NCBI GenBank assembly: GCA_019096195.1
Contig: JAGTXK010000189.1
Span: forward strand, 1 to 64,000
Length of the DNA: 64,000 nucleotides
Origin: Boletus sp. NGJ
Taxonomy: Eukaryota > Basidiomycota > Agaricomycetes > Boletales > Boletaceae
Reading direction: 5' to 3'
The position numbers and the translations under genes were made by a program. The first letter of the stretch is position 1, and the number at the start of each line of letters is the position of its first letter. This document shows positions 22,328 through 33,560 of this stretch, piece after piece. The notes beneath the pieces were generated by a model. That model ran no database searches. It worked only from the letters and a program-made list of their open reading frames with translations, and was not told the DNA's origin.

Positions 22328-23722
22328 ATGGGTCGCGCACGAACGAAGCAAAAAAAGTCTGCTCGTATCATATCGGCTTCAGCGACATCCTCATCATCGC
22401 CCTCCATCTCGTCGTTGCTCTCGAAAGCACAGGACCTCGTCATCCAGTGTGATTATCCCCTCGCCCGCAAGTTCACCGAGCGCGTACTCGCCACGGAAGA
22501 TGCCACTCCTGCAGAAAAGAACCAGGCCAGGGAGATGCTTGCTGTCGTCCTCTTGGAGATGGGTGATGTCGACGATGCAAAGGATGTACGTCGACGTTGT
22601 ACACCGGCCGCCGTGATCCACTGCTGAGCATGCTGCGCTAGGTCCTCCTTACCCTCGTACCCCCTCATCCAAATGCTCCGTCACCCCCGCCGCCATCTGC
22701 ATATCTGTACCTTGCACAGCTCACGGACGACGACCCGCATACTGCCCTCGCACACTACCAATCCGCGATCGGTCTCTTTCAAACCCAACTCAAAGGAAAG
22801 ACAATCTCGACTGGAGACACGTCCGAGGAGGACGACGCTGAGATCAAGGGCAACATCGTCCGCGCATATCTCGGCATGATAGAAATCTGGATGGATCCAG
22901 AGTACGATCTATGGTGAGCATCCCCCTTTCCTCTCCTCTCTCGCCTCGTTCATCCATCGCCAATGGCTCGTCGTTAGTACCGACCCAGCTGCCTCCAGCA
23001 CGTGCGATTCCCTCCTCTCCAACGCCCTCCAGATCGATCCACAAAACCTAGAAGCACTCCAGACGCTCGCCAGCGTTCGTCTCTCGCAGGAAAAACCAGA
23101 CGAGGCACTGCTGGCTCTACAGACATTCCCACCGCCCCCCACACAAGACACAGCTGCGACGACACCCGATCCACAGTCCCATACGCTTCTCCTGCTCAAC
23201 GCGCTGCCCATCCAGACGCGCATCGCGCGTGCAAAGCTGCTTTTAGAGTGCGATGCTTACCTGGATGCGCTGTCCCTCCTCGAGGGCGTGCTGGCCGCCG
23301 ACGACGAAAACATCGAGGGGTGGTACCTTATGGGTTGGGCCTGGTGGTTATTAGCCGAACGAAAGAAAGAAGGGGACGTCTCTACCACCGTTGGACTGGA
23401 CGGACATGCGTTAGAATGGCAGGATATGACTAGGGACGCGCGGGATTGTTTAGAGATGTGTCAGACGGTGGGTGATCGATTTATCTTCCCAAAACCCCTT
23501 ATTTTCTTGTTGGTTGTGGAATTGACGCGCTGCGGTCGTTCGTAGTTGCATACTTCTCAGGGGCACCCAGACTTGCCGTTACTGGAACACGTCAAGGAGC
23601 TTATCGGGACTCTGGATGCACTTGGCATCCAGCCGTCTCCAGCAGAAGAAGAGGATGGCAGTGACGAGGAGTGGGAAGAGGTCAGTGACGAGGACGAGGA
23701 CGAGGACATAGAGATGGCATGA
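22328..23722 (+). CDS. TPR protein, Acl4-like ribosomal-protein chaperone
   Basis: The start at 22328 gives MGRARTKQKKSARIISASA, a basic N-terminus. Four exons encode about 400 residues of helical repeat (TPR-type pairs such as AREMLAVVLLEMGDVDDA, NLEALQTLASVRLSQEKPDE and NIEGWYLMGWAWWLL). The C-terminus is very acidic (EEEDGSDEEWEEVSDEDEDE). This basic-TPR-acidic layout matches the yeast Acl4 family, which binds newly made Rpl4 and carries it to the nucleus for 60S assembly. The role is inferred from layout; individual binding residues cannot be judged. A donor follows GDVDDAKD near 22587, and other introns fall near 22.91-22.98 and 23.47-23.55 kb. Confidence 0.75.
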
Positions 23723-24412
23723 CTGCATCGTGATGTTAATGCCTTCCCGGTAGCGCGAGTAATTTGTTGATGCAGGACTTGCGCAAAAGATATAGAGGAC
23801 TTCATTCGAGTCTTGGATAACTTGGTAACATGTAGGTAGCGAGAATGGAAGCCATCATGCCATGTATACTATCACGCTCATCGGAGTGTGACATACAACA
23901 CCAGATTCAGTCCAAAAGTCACGAAAGCAAAATAGTATAAACCTCCCGCTAAAAACATGGCAGCTTGTTATGCAAAATCGATTGTGACTGACAGTACTGA
24001 GAGCCTGATTCTGGTCCCGGGCTGTATAGAGTGAGTGCATCTTCGTACCACTGCACAATGTGGTTTTGTCCACGGGGAGACCTGACACAGGGACCACCGA
24101 CCCGTTGTGATACATTCCTCCCTGTTGGTATTGGCCTAGGTTGTAAATCATGATGACAAGAGATTCAATCGTCTCGGTGATAGTATGGACTGAAGTGAAA
24201 GCTGTGTTGGTTCAGTGTACATTGTATGTGCGTGCAAACAGAGTAATGCATAGGAGGTACAAATGGAGCCTGGGCACGCTGAATGCGCGTTGCACGTTGA
24301 ACCGTCGAACGTCTCAGACTGCTCAGACTTTGCTTCAACCCAACTCTGCAGCTTCACTCACCCGTCTGATTCGTGAGATCCAACGACAATATTGCCAATA
24401 CTCAGCGAAGCC
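23723..24412. other. Intergenic, no gene seen
   Basis: This 690-bp spacer between two plus-strand genes should hold the 3' UTR of the TPR gene and the promoter of the next. Only short unsupported reading frames are present. Confidence 0.45.
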
Positions 24413-25921
24413 ATGCATCTCTCCACTGAGGAGCAACCACAGAAGAACAGCGACCTCGAGGTACACAGTCTTCATCCTGTCAATATGACATGGGACTTAT
24501 TCAGAATATGTAGCCATCCAGCAATGTTCAAGAGGATTGGGAAGACTTGTCAGATGCTGAGGAAATTTCTCAGCGCGAGGTTATGACTTCTAGCGCGAGC
24601 GGTTCCCAAACAGCGAGCACCATCTCCCTACGCAAAAAGCGACGAGGCCAAAGTAAAACCACATTCCTCGCCTCTTCAACCCCATCTAGGAGTCGTTCCG
24701 TCAAGGGACGCAATAAAAGCCCCCTCGTGGAGAAAGAGAAACTCCAGGAAGCCCTCACAGATGGTGCACGTTTCACCGCCTCATATGCCTTTGATGTCCT
24801 TAAAGGCTCGATTGAGAAAATGCGGAAACCGCTTTCGTGGTTTCTCTTTATATATATGTTTGCGTGGTTGGTATCGCGCATGGCCCCTACAATCCGGACC
24901 GCATTCTCGCCTCTGTGCATCATCCCGGGAATATCGAGGAGCATGTTGTGTGTTCCCATTCCACCGGCTCCTTCCGTAAACTTTGAGAAGCTCGTCAATA
25001 TACAGGGTTCTACGTTCGAGCAGCTTGTCGGAGAGTCGGCGGGCAGTTCGGAATTATCCATCGAGGTTCTGAGGGCAGAAATGGCAACTCAGGATCTCTC
25101 GCTCCTGGTACGCTACAGCGACCTCAAGTCAAAAGACAGTATTGCAGGTACGCTTCGCACAATTGGTATGGACGCAAAGAAAACTGGCCGAGGGTTGAGT
25201 AAACTAAACGCAAAAGTCGTTGGTGCCATCGATGAGTGCGTGCTTCTCTGCTTTTGTTTATTGGAAATAGAACCACTGATTGTCATGTAGAGTGATGGCG
25301 CTGAATAATTACGCGATGGCTACCATCGAGGGTGCACACAAGAAGGAACCCTCGCGGCTGCTTCAGGCCATTTCCCCATTCAAACTGGGGCCCACCGCCG
25401 AAGAAATTATCGCTGAGGCATTCACGCTTGCGATGGATGAGTCAGAACAGGCTATAGAAAAGCTCATACTTGAAGCCGAGGTCTCCTGGCAGAACCTTGA
25501 ACTGCTGGATGCGGACATTGGGGCGCTGCATGAAATGATAATTCGGGAAGATAAACACACTACTGCTGAGAGGGATAAGCTCCTCGGAGAACTCTGGACG
25601 AAGCTGGGCGGCAATAAAAAAGCGGTGCTAGACTATGGTGACCGTCTAACGTTGTTGAATGGCCTCGGGGAGTATAGGAAACGGGCAGTTGCCCATGTCA
25701 AGGCTGCACTGCGAGCACTGCACATGATGAGCGACGATCTAGAAGTCCTACGGGAGAGAGTGGCTGCTCCTGGCCTGCTTAAAAGCAAGGTTCCACTCCA
25801 CGTGCACATGGAGAGTATCCGGAATGGATTGGAGAGGCTGCAGGAGGGTCGGACGGCATCGCGGGGGCGGGGAATAGATGATGAGACGGTTAGGATGTTA
25901 CTTAACAGCGTTTCCGAGTGA
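24413..25921 (+). CDS. Conserved-looking membrane protein with coiled coils, function unknown
   Basis: I do not recognise this gene. Three exons are clear: 24413-24460, 24514-25235 and 25291-25921, with GTACAC...GTAG and GTGCGT...GTAG introns of 53 and 55 bases. The product is about 466 residues. It has a short acidic start, a basic Ser/Thr-rich stretch (RKKRRGQSKTTF, RSRSVKGRNKS), and a hydrophobic segment LSWFLFIYMFAWLV near residue 120 that is a likely membrane span. A long charged helical C-terminal half is rich in heptad-like Leu/Glu/Lys patterns. It is probably an anchored coiled-coil protein of an inner membrane or the nuclear envelope, but nothing fixes the compartment. Clean in-frame splicing and even codon use support a living gene. 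Confidence 0.72.
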
Positions 25922-27681
25922 ACTCGTGTAAATCTGCCCCCGTATATCTATACACACGATGTCAATAAGCTCTGTGAATAGTAAAATCATTATAAATTGG
26001 GGTCCCAGATGCTGTTCCACCCCACATTGATGTCCATCACCAGAGATTAAATTTTAATGTTAGGCCTACGAGTGACATCAATTTTTACCATCGTGCGACC
26101 ATCATACGTGCGCACTATTTTCTCCCCGTCCGAGTCACCCAAACCGCTCTCTGATATCAACAACCCCCTCGATCAATCTTGGTAGTCACGTGACGTTGAC
26201 GCGTGCCACAATTTTAATTTCACGGCCACATTTCGTACTCCGATCGGTACTCTCTTGTCCCATACCATCACACCTCGTTGATATGTCTATGGTGCTGCTT
26301 TCTTCGCCCATTGTTTAACATGTTTCCACTGCGATTAGCTTCTATGTACAATTCTTGGTGAGTAGTGGTCAACAATATTGGGTGGATGCTACTCATCCAA
26401 ATCGGATGTAGCCTACTTATGTAATTGTGAAGTTCCCAATCATGACCGAGGTCCACAGGCGCTGTGACAGACGAAACCAACAACTTGAGGATTCAAGGAG
26501 AAGATCAGTGCTGCAACGCGCAGTAGACGACATACTGGACAAACTACGGAGCGAGTCGAGTTGCTGAGATCCGCCCTAGCACATGCTGGGATGGAGTTGC
26601 CAACGAACATGCATATAAGGCCTGTCAGTTTTCTGTCTGATCCATTGAAGCAACCAAGAACCTGATAGCTCTGACTGACCCGGGCTAACAAAGAGATCTC
26701 GTACTCAGAAAAAGTCATCAGAGGTGGTTTGGAACCAGGGCCACATCTACATTGCCATCAAGACAAACTCAGAGGACAACTCGTGCAATGGGAAAATGAC
26801 CTAAATTCTCTGCCATGGGTTGTGCTGTGCTGAATGTGCTTATGACATATGACATTGTACTAACATACTATAGATCCTTGCAGAATAAATTATATGTAAT
26901 ATTTTGGGTAGCTGATCTTGGATATCGAGGATGGTAAAAATAAGGTGTAGTGACAGTGTCGGATGCTACACATCAATGTCTTGGATGATATGGTTCGACA
27001 GCAAGGACACTTAAATTTTAGTCAATTGAATGTCCACTTCAGTGTCACGTTGGACATTACACTGGGACATTAACTATCATCCAATGCATAGCGACTTTAT
27101 TACTATTCACAGTGAAGGTGCTTAAGCTTAACCACAACTTACCCGGATATGATGCCTTTTGGAACCAACGGGTTCGCGAGTCAGGCTTAGTCAGGTTTGC
27201 CTCGTCACAAGCGTTCGACCGCCGAAGCAGTTCAATTGCAGCCACGCGTTGGCTGTACCTAGCAGTTAAGTCATCAATTGGCGAGTTTGTGGGACCATAT
27301 TACTGTAACCGGTTCGGGTAAAATGCCTCTTATTGTGCAAGATAAAAACGGCTAACACGTGGACACAACTTTGAAACAATTACAATCCACTAGAGCGTGT
27401 GTCTAGAAAATATGACTTTGACACCGCATGAAGGCTCTTCCTCTTGCCTCTACCACTCCCCTGCTCAGGCTTTGTCCGTTCTATACTTGACTCCACAAGT
27501 TTTCATCCGTTCGTTCCGACCGCTATCGGTCGCACAGGGTCATCGCTGCTCGTCTCAAGTGCTCTGAGGTAGTGAATAATCACAGTAAGCTCATACCTCG
27601 GTCTCATCGACGCCTAGATCGCTGATACATGGCTCAGGTGCATCGAGGCACCTCTGAACAGCTTGCATATTCATATTAGCC
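25922..27681. other. Gene-poor spacer, nothing recognised
   Basis: This stretch of about 1.76 kb has only short overlapping frames on both strands and no transposon ends, tRNA or recognised motif. Part must be the promoter of the PB1-like gene at 27682. Confidence 0.45.
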
Positions 27682-30030
27682 ATGGCCTGTATTCAGGTAT
27701 GTATGGTGGTTGCTTGAACTCCACTTTCTTATCTCTCGCACACCCCAGGAACTCGGATTAATAGATGGGCCCGCCTCTCCAGAAGTCAGTGTTTCAACGT
27801 CCTTTCCAGATGCCCCACTCATCCAGACTCTAGATTTGGAAGAAAGCCGTTCACAGGCGTGCACCAAAGAACTTTCGTGTGGAAGTACTTCATCCAGAGA
27901 AACATGGTCAGCACCTCCACACTCCGCTCGCTATCAATTATCACGAGGCTGACATCATCCCATAGGCAGCAGCTACAGTTATGGTTTCCGCGTTTACCCG
28001 ATCAAGGACGATGATGTCTCGACATTCTCGCGTGCAGTCTCGTCTCGCGAATCCATCGTGTCCTTCAACGCGTATAATGTCTGGCGGAAATGGGAAGATT
28101 GTTTATGGTTTCAAGACACTCTCGAGGTTGAATACTCTCGCGCAGCAAGAGAAAAGCGCAATCGTCTTGCCGCTGGCAAGGGTGTCAAGAAAAACGGAGT
28201 GTATATTCACAGCGATGAAGCTGCCTCTTGGGAGTCGCTTCCTTTCGGTCCAGACCCTAATGACATCGCTCGTGACATACACGAATATATACCAGTGCTC
28301 TCAAAGAAGGGAACTATCTTCCGTGCGAGCCAGGAAACCATTGACCGTCGATATGAGGAACTTAAGATAATGATGCAAACCCTGTTACAAGACGACTTGC
28401 CAACACTCATCAAAGAAATCAAAGCTACTCGTGACTTTACGGACTTTTTTGGTGTGTGGGGGAGGGATATTGACTTGGCGCGGAAAGCAGATTCCTCAAA
28501 GAAGCAGCCTACTTCTGACCAGCCCCGATTGTCCCTATCGGCCAGCATACTTTCCATTTCCCAAGCTCCACCACCTTCGCTTGTCAAATGGTCATCTCCA
28601 AGCAAAGGGAAAGCACCGGAAAACGCACAAATTCCCTTTAGAACGTCTATCCACTCAGATTCATCTTCGGAAGATTCTGTTGATCCACCGAGACCGAGCA
28701 GAGTGACGGGTCGGACCCAGGAAATTCGCTCCATGCGGTCTAGAACTTCATCTTCTGGGTCTCATTCATCTTCATCTTCACCCTCGACACCTGTTACGAC
28801 GCCTCTTCGACTTCCACAATCTTGTCAACCTGCCATTGCGTCGCAAGAGTCGCCGATCAGATATGGACATAACCCCCACGTCCTCGGTGGCGACCGAAGT
28901 CCGTCTGTTCTAGCATCACTCCCAGAAGATCGCGAGCTCTCTTCCTCTCCGAAATCAGATTTAGACGGGGTTCGGACGCGAGGACGGCCCGGATCTGCTT
29001 CTAGTAAGACGAATCGTCATACCAGATTATATGTTCCGGCACCGTCCACTCCTCTGCAATCCCCTGAACTATCATGTAAGTAGTACCACTCTTTTTCAAC
29101 TACGACATTCATTACCCCTCCAGCACGATCCCGGCACTCGACAGCCTCTTTGCAATCGACGCACTCTTCGACGACTTTGGGGGCTACTGCCTATCTGGAT
29201 GAACTCGATGTGGACTATTATTTGCAGAGTCCTACTCCAGAGCCACGACGCCATACAAGGGTTTCTGTATCCAGTTTGGCGTCAATAGTGACCAATTCCT
29301 CTGTCGATGCTGTGATTCCACGGAGTGAACGGCCTTCACGGTCATCAGCGAACAATGCCCATCGACCACTCTCGCTTGCGGAGGAATCCTACGGGGGGTA
29401 CGAACCACGGTCGGAGGATGATTCTCGACCTGAGGATCAGGGAGATATCCTCGATGCCTACTTTCATGGTATGGAGTGTACTATCCACTGTGTCGTAGAA
29501 TTGTGGGTACTGAGGACTTTTTAGAATTGATCGGACCAGACGCCCAGATCCCAGATGGCTTCCCCGAAACACCGATTGTAGACAAGACGATGTATCGTGT
29601 CTCACAGAAGCAATCCAGCACGACCATCAGCTCGTATTCGAGTTCCTCAGACCGTCGCTCTTCCTTGGCGACCTCGATTTCAAGTAGATCGACATCATCC
29701 AGCCTTGACCCCACGGTGCTCTCTATCAAAGCCATGCACGAGGACAATATCATCATGCTTCGTCTACCTCGCTTCACTGCGCTCGACGAACTGCGTCGAA
29801 ATGTTTACGATAAATTCATGCGGATCGACAACCCGACCATTTCTGAATCGTTTGCCATAGCTTTCTTGCAGCAGGAGACTGGGCGACCTCGCGCAGGCTC
29901 TTTGTCCTCTGTCGGATCCGCCCAGGCCAAGGGAGCTGCTCTTCATTTCATATCATCACAGGGTGAGTGGGACAACGTCGCTGCCACCAGCGGCAAGATT
30001 GTTTTGCGGATCATTGGGAGCCGGGAGTGA
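27682..30030 (+). CDS. Unknown-function protein with a C-terminal PB1-like domain
   Basis: Five exons fit in frame: 27682-27696 (MACIQ), 27749-27906, 27970-29075, 29124-29468 and 29525-30030. The intron at 27907-27969 uses the second of two AG acceptors, and the last intron uses a TTTTTAG acceptor. The product is about 700 residues. Residues 60-230 form an ordered region with YGFRVYP, SFNAYNVWRKWEDCLWFQ and AREKRNRLAAGKGVKKNG. A long Ser/Pro-rich disordered middle follows. The end (ISIKAMHEDNIIMLRLPRF through GKIVLRIIG) has the start and spacing of a PB1 fold, a ubiquitin-like binding domain found in polarity and signalling scaffolds. The family is not one I can name; a scaffold role is inference. 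Confidence 0.72.
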
Positions 30031-30399
30031 GGTGATCATCTCATGTCATATGGCCGTCTTTTTTTTTTCGCCACCGGCCTGTCCAACCGCTTGCCATCCG
30101 TTCGTTCTTGTGGCACAGGCACGGTACTATTGGTTTCAAGCTCCGTTCGTTTGTAGATAATCGTTAGTCGTAATGCGACCTTCGTACCGTACCTTTTTTT
30201 GGTGACTTTCATTTCGTGCACAAGTTTGGCGGCATTGCCATTCGTTTTCCCTTGTACTTCACGCTCATTATTTTTTCTTGGATCTTGGACGTACTATAGG
30301 ATCCAAGGCATTAGGCTGGTTCTACCTTTCGTGTCGATACGGTGTCAGTACGATGGGCGTTCATGAGTCGGAGGGATCATGACAAGAATATAATTGACT
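30031..30399. other. Convergent 3' region
   Basis: These bases lie between the stop codons of two converging genes and should hold both 3' UTRs. A T-rich run lies near 30060. No gene is seen. Confidence 0.45.
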
Positions 30400-32485
30400 T
30401 CACGCCCTCATGCACCCACGGCTGTCTGAGGTGATTGATGGTGGTGCCACTGCGGGTTTGGGCGCCACAGCAGATGGCGCACCCACTGATAACGGTGTTC
30501 GTGTCCAATCGGGCAACATGCCTCTCGGCCGCTGTTCAGGCGACACGGGCGGTGCAGATTCCATCGCGTCGTCGTCATCGTTTTGAGACGAGAACGCTTC
30601 GTCCCAATTTTCTCTCGAGACTTCTACACCGCCTGTTTTGAGCGCACTGCAAGGCAAAGGAATCCAGGTCAGGACGACGCAGAGAATCCACCTGGTGACT
30701 TACCCTGCCAGCGACCCTCCCACCCACGCCATCGGTGCGGGCGTAAATGCAGGTGCCTTGCCCGCGTTTGCAGTCGCGCGCGGTGAAGACGGCTGTGGTG
30801 CAGGGTTGTTGAGGATCGCGATGTGAGGAACGAGCGGGCGGAGTGGAGCATAGCGATCGTACGCAGGTGGAAGTGGTCTTCCTGACCGTGTCGGACCATG
30901 GCGCGGTCGCGATGCCGTCGATGCGATGACACGCAGTAATTCAGCGTGAAGTCGCGGGATAAAGCCCGGTAGCATCGCTGTGCCGCCCGTGACGAGAATG
31001 GAGGACACGAGCGTCTTCCGGAGGTCGACTGGTACCTGTGAAAAGTCAACGTTTGAAAACGGCGTAACGTGCGACGATGCAAGCGAGGGGAATGACCTTG
31101 AGAAGCGCCTCGAGGAGGACTTCTGCGACGCTGTTTTCGTCGACGTCGCCGCCTTCGAACAAGACTTCGGCTGCACGCTCACGGACCCAACCTGGGATGA
31201 TCAGAGTACCTCTTCCCGTACCCAATTGTTGCGACGCGGGTGGCACGACGCGGAGTTGGATATCTGTCGCAGTCGAGTGCCTCGTGTACATGTTGGCAAG
31301 CATTTGAAGATGGCCCTCTCCGCTACTCGATTCGGACTGCTGAAGATGTGATACCACTGCAAAGTCGGACGAAGCATGCTGCGAAGAGCTGATACTCTCC
31401 GCCCCTTCTGATGCACGCGAAAATTCTGATTCCGACATGGCGGCGTCGCTAGAGGGAGGGAGATCTGATTCTGAGGCAGGTGCAGGAGAGGAGGAACGCA
31501 TCGAGTCACGATGTATTTCGAGTGCAGCGCTTACGAAACAGCAGCGCGTTTTGATATCCTCGATGAGTGCATCCGTCAGAATTTCGTGTGGTACGCGACT
31601 AATTCTATTTTGAAATGGAGGATTCACGCTGCTGAGATTGGGTGGAGGGGGTACGTATGTTCCGAAGAGGAGAAGAAGTGCACGGAGGTGAGACGTAAAG
31701 CATGAGCCAGCTAATGGTGTTGTTCGAAGGTGGGGAAACAATGGTCGTGCAGCAAATATCTGTGATACGTGTTATTAGTCTGAAGAAAGAGTCAGAAATA
31801 CATAACAAACTGGAAGTACTGTAGATTCGAGGTGACCACAGTCAATAACAAGACCCGTGATGCGACCGACGGAAAGGAGGGAAAGTAAATGGCTCGAGGC
31901 AAACGATATTGAGGGAACCTTGCAGGTTTTTGAATAATCTACCAAGATATCAAATAACTGAACATACCTGCAGGTTTCCGAACAAGACTTTGGCAAATAT
32001 GTCTTTGATGTATAGCGGAAGCAACGGATGCTCGACGAGGATGACCTTGCGCGACTTGGGGTCTGTGAGCAGTGACCTAACAGAGACCTTGACCAAAATG
32101 GGTAGGACTGAAAGGATAGTGACACTCACTGGTGGAATACGGAACGCATGCACCTTTCGACGTTAATTTCGAGCATCCTGTCTTCCTCGGCCCTTGCTGA
32201 CGGATCGGTCGCACGACTCCAGCTCCACAGTGATCCAGAGTTGACTATGTCAGCACAAAAGACGTCTCGTGGCTTTCCTTCTCCACTGAAACCAACCTTC
32301 CAGATACGCGACCCCGGGTCGATCACGACGCGATCCTCGGTGCCATATAGCGAGTGCCTGCGAGTGGTCGTGTAGTGTGGTGATGATTGCAGGGCATGTG
32401 TACCCGCGACACGAGTCGCTGCAGGTGCCGCTGCGGGAGTCTTCGAGCTCGGGTTGGCCCTTGGTGTAGATGGTACCGTAGACAT
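30400..32485 (-). CDS. ARP10: Actin-related protein Arp10 (dynactin pointed-end)
   Basis: An actin-fold protein of the dynactin pointed-end complex, which supports dynein motility and nuclear migration in fungi. The N-terminal block RVVIDPGSRIWKVGFSGEGKPR is the actin phosphate-1 loop. It is followed by KSRKVILVEHPLLP, GRITGLVIDCGHLES (phosphate 2), the Arp10-like RPLFPHLRTTPLAGS and IKTRCCFVS, VSSILVTGGTAMLPGF, and the C-terminal AWVGGSLAG plus LKTGGVEVSRENWDE. About seven exons are visible; the 32.1-kb intron runs GTGAGT...TTAG in phase and the last runs GTAAGT...TGCAG. The start is either 32485 (MSTVPSTPRANPSS) or 32533; I prefer 32485. A Ser/Glu-rich insertion lies between the conserved blocks. 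The C-terminal tail after NWDE is long and low-complexity. Confidence 0.88.
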
Positions 32486-32639
32486 GACGCTCGCAATAGG
32501 TGAACATGAATACCGTCTATCTTTACTTTCCATTTTTGGGAGTGTCTTAGCTACACGTGACCTTGATTTTGCCTGCACGTGATCAAGACGCGTCTTTGAA
32601 CCTCCTTGTACTAGCCTAATACTTTCATTTCCCCATGCG

Positions 32640-33560
32640 AATCAACACGCCATGTGGAGCAACGCAGGTCTTAGTACATCAATCCTCATCACAACTTGTT
32701 CACCCGCGAACGGAATGGTTCACCACACAGTGGCCAAGATCTTCGTCTCAACCAAGCTGCGCGACCTAGGTCCAAAATCTTCAGCCGCTCGCACGTTCTG
32801 GAGGATGGTAGCTACGTGCATTCGCTACAAGCCGCCTACAGAACATCTCCTCTGGGACCTGACTACGTTCAGTCTTGCGAGTGTCAAGACGCCCTGCGCG
32901 GGCACCGGCTTTCTCGGACTGGCACATCCCATTTGTCTGCTCAATACCTTGGATGACCTTCCTGAGTTCCTACAGATGCCATCAATATGTCCTGGTGACT
33001 ACATTCCGGTCGTCGGATGCAAAGACGTTTTCAGACTCGCCGTGATTACTCCTCTTCCTCCCGTTGGTCTGCTCGAAATGGTCCTGCTAAGCTTGAAGGA
33101 GGGCGAGGCATTATCTGAAAGCACGGTTCGAAGGCTAAGGAGAAAAGAGGCAGAGATGAGAGCTGCTGCTGCCGAGGGGCGAACCCCTCTCAGTGAATAC
33201 AAAAGGAGGAAACAGAAAAAGATAGCAACGAGATCCTCCACACCACAGGCGAGTCCTGTTTCCGATTTCTCGAGATTAGTCGAATAATCCTAGAGACAAT
33301 GTCAGGCGACGTTCGAACAACCATTTGAGAAAGAAACATCGGCGCTCCGAGGACCCGACACTGCCCTTGTCACAAGGGCTGATTCACCACCGAAAGTGCA
33401 CCAGAAACAGACTATGCAGTTCGTTGCGACCGTCAATCTGCTCGGTAGCGAGAGGCACAAGGTCAGCGTAGAAGACGTTGAAAGACTCGCAGCTTCCGCT
33501 TCTGTGCGCCGACGTCCCGCTTGTCAAGGCATGGCGTCACCGAGCCACGCGTAGACAATC
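32640..33560 (+). CDS. Unrecognised gene, probably spliced
   Basis: Coding-like sequence without a recognised product. One frame (32652-33287) ends with a charged helical stretch, TVRRLRRKEAEMRAAAAEGR. A second frame (from about 32.7 kb) holds FSRSHVLEDGSYVHSL and RTSPLGPDYV. A third downstream (about 33.3-33.55 kb) holds MQFVATVNLLGSERHKVSVE. The change of best frame suggests two or three introns, which I could not place with certainty. The arrangement (basic start, a DGS segment, charged end) is compatible with a small mitochondrial ribosomal protein, but that is a weak guess. It is divergent from ARP10, about 150 bp from its start. Confidence 0.4.

Noticed and set aside
22909-23223. Minus-strand frames inside the TPR gene
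   Set aside because: They lie opposite clear TPR exons and lack protein-like patterns.
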